Positions 27,019 to 33,617 of a stretch of 64,000 nucleotides of DNA are shown one piece after another (the stretch's first letter is position 1; every line of letters begins with the position of its first letter). The notes beneath the pieces are model-generated. The model was given only the letters and a program-made list of their open reading frames with translations. It did not search any database and was not told where the DNA came from. Source of the DNA: CAVRUD01 sp963724285 (GTDB taxonomy: Bacteria; Chloroflexota; Chloroflexia; Thermomicrobiales; UBA6265); contig CAVRUD010000034.1 of the NCBI GenBank assembly GCA_963724285.1, forward strand, positions 41,534 through 105,533, given 5' to 3'. Made by a program: the position numbers and the translations under genes.

Positions 27019-27047
27019 ATGCTAGCAGGTATCATGTCGTCTGTCAC
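27019..27047 (-). promoter_or_regulatory. Promoter of the riboswitch operon
   Basis: Minus strand: GTGACA (27047-27042), 17-base spacer, TAGCAT (27024-27019). Transcription would start about 20 bases before the aptamer. Confidence 0.5.
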
Positions 27048-27120
27048 GCCATCCGCGCTTCGTCGGTTAAGCGCGGATCTGCTGACCACGCTGGAACTCA
27101 TCGTTCTGGAGTCATCCACT

Positions 27121-27414
27121 ATGGCCCTAACCGCACGGTCAATCGACATTTCCGCCGAAAGCGAGACCGCCGACCGTCTCCGTGAAGCGGACAAGGCGCC
27201 GATTGTGTTCGTCGTCGGTGAAGCCCGCTATCGCGTCGTCCGCGAGCAAGTGAACCCCGCCGTGGACGACATCTGGTCTGGGTACGACCCACAGAAGGCC
27301 ATCGACGGCATGCGAGCCGCCGCGGGAAGTTGGAAGGATATCGACGCAGAGGCGCTGAAGGCAGATATTCGCCGGTGGCGGGAAGAGGGTAGCCGCGAGC
27401 CGAGTGCGCAGTGA
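27121..27414 (+). CDS. Putative VapB-type antitoxin
   Basis: ATG 27121 follows GGAG by nine bases; 97 residues. The N-terminal half (ALTARSIDISAESETADRLR, then PIVFVVGEARYRVV) resembles a small DNA-binding antitoxin. The C-terminal half (IWSGYDPQKAIDGMRAAAGSW, DIRRWREEGSR) is the helical part that wraps the toxin. Its stop overlaps the PIN toxin start in GTGA. Upstream ATGs at 27019 and 27034 are possible but lack ribosome sites. It is called an antitoxin mainly because of its partner. Confidence 0.75.
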   Translation: MALTARSIDISAESETADRLREADKAPIVFVVGEARYRVVREQVNPAVDDIWSGYDPQKAIDGMRAAAGSWKDIDAEALKADIRRWREEGSREPSAQ

Positions 27415-27836
27415 GCGTACTGGTCGACACCGACATGATCATCGACGCCCTCAATGGAATTGATCGAGTCCTAAATGAGCTGGATCGATTGGCGACCCAG
27501 GGTGTCGCCATTAGTGTTGTCACTCTCGCCGAAGTACTCGACGGCTCCCACCGTTCACCAGATCCGGCCGGGGCCGCCGCAAACGCCCGGGAATTTCTCC
27601 GTGGATACGGAATATTGCCGGTTACCGATCAGGTCGCGGAGGTATTTGCCGAGAGACGAGCAGGCCTCCGGCGCGCCGGAAATTTGATCCCCGACCTCGA
27701 TCTACTCATCGCCTCGACCGCGATCGTCCACGACCTGACGTTGTTTACCCGGAACCAGCGGCATTTTGCGCGGGTTCCGGGATTGCGGCTCTACGATGAT
27801 GGCCAGCGCAGTTTCGGGACGACCCCGGTCTCGTAG
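27411..27836 (+). CDS. VapC-type PIN-domain ribonuclease toxin
   Basis: 141 residues from a GTG that overlaps the antitoxin stop. The PIN acidic residues are in place: LVDTDMIIDAL (first Asp), TLAEVLDG (Glu) and NLIPDLDLLIASTAI (Asp pair). VapC toxins cut tRNA or rRNA until bound by the antitoxin. Its last 46 bases overlap, in convergent orientation, the 3' end of the LLM oxidoreductase gene, so the toxin C-terminus (LRLYDDGQRSFGTTPVS) is read from antisense coding DNA. It may have been inserted or extended there. Confidence 0.85.
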   Translation: MSVLVDTDMIIDALNGIDRVLNELDRLATQGVAISVVTLAEVLDGSHRSPDPAGAAANAREFLRGYGILPVTDQVAEVFAERRAGLRRAGNLIPDLDLLIASTAIVHDLTLFTRNQRHFARVPGLRLYDDGQRSFGTTPVS

Positions 27837-28780
27837 GCCTTGATGAAGGCCCCCTGGTTGCGGCCGACGTTGTGGACGTACACCTCGCCGAAGCCAAGGT
27901 CGATAAAGTGCTGGATGTAGGCGGCGTGCTCGTCGAGGTCCGGCGTGATGAGGACCCGGTTCTTGTAGTTCTCCGGGCGGACGAGCTTCGCCATCGCCTC
28001 GAAGTCTTCAGGGTTACGGATGTCTCCCTTGGGGAAATTCATGCCCCCGTTGGGCCATTCCTTGACGGCGGCGTCGGTGGCGGCTTCGACCGTCTCGTCG
28101 TAAGAGACCTTCACCTGGAGCATCCGCGGCATGATGGCGGGGTCTTTGCCGCCCGCCTTCGCGCCCTGCTCGAACCGTTCGACCAGCATCTTGAGCTTCT
28201 CGTCGGCAGCGCCAACGGTAATGATGCCGTCGGTGTACCGGCCGGTGTTCTGGGCGCCGATCGGGCCCGATGTGGCGATGTAGATCGGAGGAGGCGAGTC
28301 GGGAAGGGTGTAGAGCCGGGCGCTCTCGACCCGAAAATGCGTGCCCTGGTGCTTGATCACCTTGCCGGTGAAGAGCTTGTTGATGATCTCGACCGACTCC
28401 CACAGGCGCGCAAGTCGGGTCGGCGCCTCCGGCCAGTACTCGCCGGTGATGTGCTCGTTGAGCGCCTCGCCTGCCCCCAGACCGAGGTAGAACCGTCCCG
28501 GGAACATGGCCTCGAGCGTCGCGGCAGCCTGGGCGATCACGGCTGGGTGGTATCGGTAACCGGGCGGGGTGACTCCGGTGCCAAACCGGAGCTTGGTGGC
28601 ATAGCCGAGGGCGCCCATCCACGACCAGACGAAGGCGGAATGACCCTGACTCGGCACCCAGGGGTGAAAGTGATCGGACGCCATCACGGCAGTGAAGCCG
28701 GCCGCCTCCGCCTGCTGGCTGTAGGTCAGGAGATCGGTCGGGTGAAACTGCTCGAACGATGCCGCGTACCCCAGTCCCAT
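27791..28780 (-). CDS. LLM-class F420-dependent oxidoreductase, FGD-like
   Basis: 329 residues. Features are SDHFHPWVPSQGHSAFVWSW, FGTGVTPPGYRYHPAVIAQA and GRFYLGLGAGEALNEHI, the luciferase-like TIM barrel of F420-dependent glucose-6-phosphate dehydrogenase and its relatives. The SDHF-x-P-W stretch and the conserved His/Trp pair are those of the F420-binding FGD group. It would reduce F420 with a sugar phosphate or alcohol, or use F420H2, and lies at the 3' end of the cof block. A palindromic repeat separates it from cofE. Confidence 0.85.
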   Translation of the reverse strand: MGLGYAASFEQFHPTDLLTYSQQAEAAGFTAVMASDHFHPWVPSQGHSAFVWSWMGALGYATKLRFGTGVTPPGYRYHPAVIAQAAATLEAMFPGRFYLGLGAGEALNEHITGEYWPEAPTRLARLWESVEIINKLFTGKVIKHQGTHFRVESARLYTLPDSPPPIYIATSGPIGAQNTGRYTDGIITVGAADEKLKMLVERFEQGAKAGGKDPAIMPRMLQVKVSYDETVEAATDAAVKEWPNGGMNFPKGDIRNPEDFEAMAKLVRPENYKNRVLITPDLDEHAAYIQHFIDLGFGEVYVHNVGRNQGAFIKAYETGVVPKLRWPSS

Positions 28781-28813
28781 GATGCGTCCTTTCTATCGTG
28801 AGTCGTAAGGACT

Positions 28814-28938
28814 GTCATCCTGAGCGGAGCGAAGGATCTTGGCGCTTTAGCGCCTTCGTGCTCGTTCGCAAACGCGGAGCCTCGGGGTCGGCGGCAAAGG
28901 CCGTAAACGGCCAAGATCCTTCGCACGCTCAGGATGAC
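28814..28938. repeat. 125-bp palindromic intergenic repeat
   Basis: Outer arms GTCATCCTGAGCGGAGCGAA...GGATCTTGG (28814-28842) and its near-perfect reverse complement (28911-28938) enclose small inner palindromes (GGCGCT-TT-AGCGCC; GGCC-GTAAAC-GGCC). The GTCATCCTGAGC word recurs between genes in many bacterial genomes as a non-coding palindromic element. It sits between cofE and the LLM gene. Confidence 0.7.
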
Positions 28939-28953
28939 GAGCCTTTCTCACGT

Positions 28954-29727
28954 CTATCGGAAGAGATCCCGCGTCGGATCGAGGATCAGGTCGCGCCCAG
29001 TCCCCGGTTCAGCGCCAACCGGACTGACGTATCCGCGAATCAGCACGACCGGTCGGGCATCGAGCTTGTTCATCACCAGCTCCGCCGCTGCCGCCAGTTC
29101 GTCCGCGACGGCCAACACCGAGACGTGCAACTCGTAGCCCGCCGCGTCGGTGTAGCCGCGGTAGTCGGCCAGCGGAGCCAGCCCGGCAACCCCGACCGCG
29201 ACGTTGACGATCCCGACTCGCCATGGCCGGCCAAACGAATCCGAAACGATGATCCCGGGCGCCACTCCAAACCGAGCCTCAAGACGCGATCGCAGCGCCG
29301 CCGCCGAGGCATCCGGATCGACCGGTAGCAGGCAGACCGTGTCGGCGGCGACGTTGGAGGCATCGACGCCGGCGTTCGCGCAGATCAGGCCGTGGGCCGT
29401 TTCGGCAATGATCACGCCCCGGTCCATGCGCACGATCCGGCTGCTCTCGCGCAGCACGACCTCGACCTGACGGGCGTCTTTGCCGAATCGCTCGGCGATC
29501 GAGATTGCGAGCGCAGACGGGGACACGGTGCGCAGATCGACGAGCCGACCCTCCGCTTTGGAGACGATCTTGTGCGTGACGACGAGGATGTCATCGGCGG
29601 AAAGGCCGTGCCCCGAGCGCTCGATGGCGTCGCCGATCATCCCGGCGAGATCGTCCCCAGGGACGACTTCGGGGATATCGTCGAGCCCAATCAGGCGGAT
29701 TTCGGCCGTCGCTGCGGGAGCGCTCAT
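28954..29727 (-). CDS. cofE: Coenzyme F420-0:L-glutamate ligase
   Basis: 257 residues. Hallmarks: IPEVVPGDDLAGMI, DDILVVTHKIVSKAEGR, ESSRIVRMDRGVIIAETAHG, then LICANAGVDASNV and VSDSFGRPWRVGIVNVAVG. CofE adds gamma-linked glutamates to F420-0 using GTP and divalent metal. In actinobacteria it is fused to a nitroreductase (FbiB); here it stands alone at usual archaeal-type length, and the nitroreductase function may be the fusion gene at 21937. Its start overlaps cofC in ATGA, so it is the last gene of a tight operon. Confidence 0.93.
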   Translation of the reverse strand: MSAPAATAEIRLIGLDDIPEVVPGDDLAGMIGDAIERSGHGLSADDILVVTHKIVSKAEGRLVDLRTVSPSALAISIAERFGKDARQVEVVLRESSRIVRMDRGVIIAETAHGLICANAGVDASNVAADTVCLLPVDPDASAAALRSRLEARFGVAPGIIVSDSFGRPWRVGIVNVAVGVAGLAPLADYRGYTDAAGYELHVSVLAVADELAAAAELVMNKLDARPVVLIRGYVSPVGAEPGTGRDLILDPTRDLFR

Positions 29728-30440
29728 GACCCGGCCTCCAGGTCATGACGGTCGGCGGAATCATTCCCGCTCACGCGCGCAACATGACGAGTACCGATCA
29801 TGTCCTCCTCGGTCTGTCCAAATGCTTCGCCGAAGATCGCCGCAAGATCATCGGGCGTGTCGAGATCGAGGGCGGTTCCCGGCGTCAGCGAAACCGCAAC
29901 GTCCAGGCCAAGGCGGTGAGCCTCATCGACGTGAAGCGCGTACGACCCGATACCAAACCCGAATCGAAACGGCTCGTGATCTCGATCGATGGCCCCAAAG
30001 CGGAGAAGCAGCGCGTTCGTGCCGGCGCCGTGCCGGTCCGGAGCGATGACCACCGGGGCATCGCGCCGCACCAGATGCCGCACGTCGTCGGCATCGAGGA
30101 GCGGCAGATCGGCGAACAGGACCAGAAACGCCCCAGCCCGGTGAGCCACCGCCCATGCCCGACCCTGCTCGATTGCTCCATTTAGGCCCGATGCGCCGAG
30201 GTCCTGCTCCATTGCCACAACCCGCCCGTCCAATTCGGATGCCAGGTGGAGCACGGCGGGATCGGGACTAATCACGAGCACGGTTTCCACCACGCCAGAC
30301 TCGGCCGCCGCCTGCACAACGCGAGTGAGCATGCTCCGGGTCAACGAAGCCCGAGCTTCGGGCGTCAGCGCGCCGGCAAGGCGGGTCTTGCCGCCGGTGA
30401 TCGACCGGACTGGAACGAGAACGACCGTGCCGCCGCTCAT
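29724..30440 (-). CDS. cofC: 2-phospho-L-lactate (or phosphoenolpyruvate) guanylyltransferase
   Basis: 238 residues. VLVPVRSITGGKTRLAGALTP carries the nucleotidyltransferase signature (K-x-R-L), with VVAMEQDLGASGLNGAIEQG, FADLPLLDADDV and VIAPDRHGAGTNALLLR following. It makes the activated guanylated lactyl or enolpyruvyl precursor used by CofD; whether phospholactate or PEP is the substrate cannot be read from sequence. It overlaps cofD by four bases and cofE by four. The last 30 residues are an acidic, poorly conserved tail. Confidence 0.92.
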   Translation of the reverse strand: MSGGTVVLVPVRSITGGKTRLAGALTPEARASLTRSMLTRVVQAAAESGVVETVLVISPDPAVLHLASELDGRVVAMEQDLGASGLNGAIEQGRAWAVAHRAGAFLVLFADLPLLDADDVRHLVRRDAPVVIAPDRHGAGTNALLLRFGAIDRDHEPFRFGFGIGSYALHVDEAHRLGLDVAVSLTPGTALDLDTPDDLAAIFGEAFGQTEEDMIGTRHVARVSGNDSADRHDLEAGS

Positions 30441-31435
30441 TGGGCTGCCTCGGCGCCGACCGCGAGCCGGGGCGTTAGCCCCTGGGCAAACCTGAGCGTT
30501 TCAGCCGCCAGACGCTCCCGATCCTCAGGGCCACCCATGATCGTGCCGGTCACCAGGACCTCGATACCCAGATCCTGAATTCTGGGAGCAAGGTCTCGAT
30601 CGACGTCGTCGATCACCAGGCCGTCGATGAGCCCGGCGTAGATCCGGGCCACACCGACCGCGGAGACTTCATGGCCCAGCGTCGCGAGCATCCGATCCGC
30701 CGGACCCTTGAGCGCCTTGCCGCCAACGAGCGGGCTAACAGCAACGATTGGGGCGGCGCTGTGTTCGAGCGCATCCCGGAGCCCGGCGACCGCCAGGAGC
30801 GGGCCAATGCTGACGATCGGGTTGGACGGGCAGAAAACGATCACGCCGGCCGAGGACAACGCGTCGACGACGCCCCGCGGAAGCCTGGCAGTGTCGATCC
30901 CGGTGAAGACCACGCCGGTGACATCGTCCGCGTGCTGCCTCCCGACGAAGTAGTCCTGAAACTCGAGCAACCCGGCCGGAGTCTCGACCAGGGTCGCAAC
31001 CGGGTCATCGGTCATGGGCAGGATGCGGCTCGGAATCTCGAGGGCCGTCGCAAGTTCGGTCATGACCTCCGTCAGCGTGGCCCCGGTGCGTAGCCGTTCC
31101 GTGCGGAGAATGTGGGTAGCAAAGTCCCGGTCCCCGAGCTTGAACCAGGGGTCGCGTCCATAGGCCGCGATGGCGTCGAGCGTGTGGAAGGTATCCCCTT
31201 CGATGCCCCAGCCGGTGACGGGGTTCGCGAGCCCACCCAGGGTATAGAGGACCGTGTCGAGATCCGGACTAATCCGAAGCCCGTAGTGCTCGAAGTCGTC
31301 AGCGGTGTTGACGACAACCGTCAGGTCGCCGGGCGCAACCGCCCGCTGCAATCCCTGTGCAAACTTCGCCCCACCGACTCCGCCGGCTAGGGCAGTGACG
31401 AGCGAAGAGCCGGAAGTGCCCGGGTTAGTCGTCAA
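30437..31435 (-). CDS. cofD: 2-phospho-L-lactate transferase
   Basis: The best start is TTG 31435, inside the last codons of the PPOX gene, giving 332 residues; the longer frame to 31519 reads antisense-like sequence. The N-terminus LVTALAGGVGGAKFAQGLQR is the family signature, followed by VVNTADDFEHYGLRISPDLD, TGWGIEGDT, ILPMTDDPVATLV and FCPSNPIVSIGP. CofD transfers the phospholactyl or phosphoenolpyruvyl group to FO to give (dehydro-)F420-0. FO synthase genes are not in this window. Confidence 0.93.
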   Translation of the reverse strand: MTTNPGTSGSSLVTALAGGVGGAKFAQGLQRAVAPGDLTVVVNTADDFEHYGLRISPDLDTVLYTLGGLANPVTGWGIEGDTFHTLDAIAAYGRDPWFKLGDRDFATHILRTERLRTGATLTEVMTELATALEIPSRILPMTDDPVATLVETPAGLLEFQDYFVGRQHADDVTGVVFTGIDTARLPRGVVDALSSAGVIVFCPSNPIVSIGPLLAVAGLRDALEHSAAPIVAVSPLVGGKALKGPADRMLATLGHEVSAVGVARIYAGLIDGLVIDDVDRDLAPRIQDLGIEVLVTGTIMGGPEDRERLAAETLRFAQGLTPRLAVGAEAAQ

Positions 31436-31838
31436 AGCCGTGCTCGTCGACGTTGGTGATCGGCAGGTGGATCGAAATCCGCTCTTGCTTCCCGAAAACG
31501 TCGCGACCCATCTCTTCACCGTGCTCTTTGCTGTGATAACGGATCGCCATCTCCAGGATGTCTGCCTGAGCCTGCGGCTGCTCCTCTACCAGGGTGATCT
31601 CACCGAGCAGCGCGACGTATCGAAACCCATCCTCGATGCAGATCGATACGCGCGGGTCGCGGAGCATATTGCGGTCCTTCTTGCGGCCGCGGCGGGTGTT
31701 CATCACGATGTGATCGTCGCGCACGAGGTACCACATCACCGTCTGCTGCACCGAACCGTCGGGGTTGATCGTCGCCAAGGTGGCGAATCGGGGCTCTTCC
31801 AGAAATGCCCGCGCTTTGTCACTGAGCGTCACGCCCAC
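31425..31838 (-). CDS. PPOX-class F420-dependent oxidoreductase
   Basis: 137 residues: RFATLATINPDGSVQQTVMW, then HIVMNTRRGRKKDRNMLRDP and SICIEDGFRYVALLGEITLV. This is the split-barrel flavin-reductase fold of the Rv1155 type, whose members bind F420 and reduce various substrates (biliverdin, quinones, unknown). It is the first gene of the PPOX-cofD-cofC-cofE operon and overlaps the cofD start by 11 bases. Its place at the head of the biosynthesis operon supports F420 over FMN as the cofactor. Confidence 0.87.
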   Translation of the reverse strand: MGVTLSDKARAFLEEPRFATLATINPDGSVQQTVMWYLVRDDHIVMNTRRGRKKDRNMLRDPRVSICIEDGFRYVALLGEITLVEEQPQAQADILEMAIRYHSKEHGEEMGRDVFGKQERISIHLPITNVDEHGFDD

Positions 31839-31965
31839 TCCTTCTCCCTGTCTATCGGTTTGATCTTAATGCCCTGGCTGAGTAGACGCCGGGCATCGGT
31901 GATAGATCGTCCGGACCGCGCGGCATCATCGCCGACGTCCGACAATCGCACCACACGTCGCGATG

Positions 31966-32880
31966 TTAGCGGCCCGCCACTGGAATGCCGCCTGCCAGTT
32001 CGACCAAGTCGGCAAGAACTTCGCCCAATGCGGGCAGCGACGGATCGGCGAAGCTGATCAAATTGTGTTCGATCCCGAGTTCTCCGAGTTGAGCAAGATA
32101 CTCGGCGGCCTGTACCCGATCGTATGACACCGATCCATCCGTGACTGTAACACCGGGGATAGCGCCGAGGGTCGTCTTCTCGATGGCGTCGTATGGTCTT
32201 CCTTCGGACTCGCAGTGGCCGCGGAGTACGTCGAGTTTGGCGCGAACCGCGTCGAGATCGCGACTAAAGAGATTGCACGCATCGCCGTATCGGGCCACAA
32301 ATCGCAGCGTCTTCTGCTCCCCGCCACCCCCGATCAGGATCGGCGGGTGCGGCTTGCTCAGCGGCATCGGCTGGCAAAGCGTTTCGGCAAGTTGATAGTG
32401 CTGGCCCTCAAACGGCTTCACCTCGCCCGACCACATCTGCTTGGCAATCTGGAGCGTCTCTTCCAGGCGCTCGAACCGCTCTTTCACGGGCGGGAACGGA
32501 ACGCCCAGACCCAGGTGCTCCCGCTCGAACCAGCCGGCTCCGATCCCGAAATAGGCCCGGCCGCCGGAGAGGACATCGAGCGTCGTCGCGGTCTTCACCA
32601 GCACGCCGGGGTTGCGATAGGTCACGCCGGTGACCATCGTGCCGAGCTTAATCCGCTCCGTCTGGCCGGCGATGAACGTCAGGGTGGAATAGCCCTCCAG
32701 CAAAGGCTGTTCGGCAGCCCCGTTCGGTGGGATCTGGAAGAAGTGGTCCATGACCCACAACGACGCCAGACCAGCTTCTTCCGCCTGGCGAGCTGCCTTC
32801 GCGACCGTGGACGCGATGGCGGCGTCGCCACCGGCATAGAGGAACCTGTTGAGCTGCAACCCGATCTTGATCCCAGCCAA
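31966..32880 (-). CDS. LLM-class F420-dependent oxidoreductase
   Basis: 304 residues. TIM-barrel luciferase-like features: LWVMDHFFQIPP, VTGVTYRNPGVLVKTATTLD, GRAYFGIGAGWFEREHLGLG, FERLEETLQI and HPPILIGGGGEQKTLRFVARYGDACNL split across strands. It belongs to the same subgroup as the gene at 53699. The substrate is unknown. It lies 130 bases upstream of the cof operon in the same direction; the gap is long enough for a separate promoter. Confidence 0.87.
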   Translation of the reverse strand: MAGIKIGLQLNRFLYAGGDAAIASTVAKAARQAEEAGLASLWVMDHFFQIPPNGAAEQPLLEGYSTLTFIAGQTERIKLGTMVTGVTYRNPGVLVKTATTLDVLSGGRAYFGIGAGWFEREHLGLGVPFPPVKERFERLEETLQIAKQMWSGEVKPFEGQHYQLAETLCQPMPLSKPHPPILIGGGGEQKTLRFVARYGDACNLFSRDLDAVRAKLDVLRGHCESEGRPYDAIEKTTLGAIPGVTVTDGSVSYDRVQAAEYLAQLGELGIEHNLISFADPSLPALGEVLADLVELAGGIPVAGR

Positions 32881-33106
32881 TTGTCATCTCCCCGCCCAGT
32901 TGCTGGGCCCTGGTGGCTCGCCTGGACGTATAGAGTGGCCGGTCCAGCCCAAAGCTTTACAAATGATACCAGCCCACAGCCAGGCCTGCCCCTTGAGTCT
33001 GGAAAATCCAGCAAAGGGAAGAATCAGGTTTCTGAATACTCGTAGACGTAATGCGGCATCGACGTATTTAGAGCCAGAGGCAACCCAGCAGGCCTGACCG
33101 TCCAAA

Positions 33107-33143
33107 TAGAGGCGTGGCGGCGTAGCGAATGCTCACGCCTCTA
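33107..33143. other. Hairpin in the 32881-33277 gap
   Basis: TAGAGGCGTG / CACGCCTCTA, a perfect 10-bp stem with a 17-base loop and no T-tract. The whole gap (397 bases) lies between divergent genes and shows nothing else, so this is more likely an operator, leader structure or repeat remnant than a terminator. Confidence 0.4.
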
Positions 33144-33277
33144 CGTGGAGTAGGTAATTCTTGCGTGCAGAAATCCATGATCTTACTGATGTGGCCTCCT
33201 CGGTCTCCCGGCAGCATAGATACATAGCCGGACTGAACCGGCAGTCGAGCGAGCAAGGCACCCTGGAGACCACCGAC

Positions 33278-33448
33278 ATGGACGCAGTTGTACTTCTCTC
33301 AGTTCTGAGCACCATCAATCCCGGCAACGCGTTCGATCAGCTCGTCCAGAGTGATCTGCCCGGCAGCCTGGTCGTGACCGCATTCTTGCTCCTTGTCATC
33401 GCAGGGTGGTCAATTCAGGGTGGACTGGCGCAACGCCGGGACCGATAA
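33278..33448 (+). CDS. 56-residue single-helix membrane protein
   Basis: ATG 33278 follows GGAG by nine bases. The product starts MDAVVLLSVLSTINPGNAFD, has one clear membrane helix (LVVTAFLLLVIAGWSIQG) and a basic end (LAQRRDR). It resembles no family I can name. It precedes the STAND-LuxR gene in the same direction by 169 bases, in which I see no other gene. Confidence 0.55.
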   Translation: MDAVVLLSVLSTINPGNAFDQLVQSDLPGSLVVTAFLLLVIAGWSIQGGLAQRRDR

Positions 33449-33617
33449 GCGTCTGCGTACGAGTCTGCCGCTCTTGCGTCGTCGAACATCAACCCAAACG
33501 TCGCATGCTCAACCACCCTCGATTTGACGGTCTCGTCACCTGTCGCCATCATGACGTCGGGACAAACTCGATTCCCGTTGATTCCCCGACGGCGAACCAG
33601 GACGAAGGACCCGGCCG

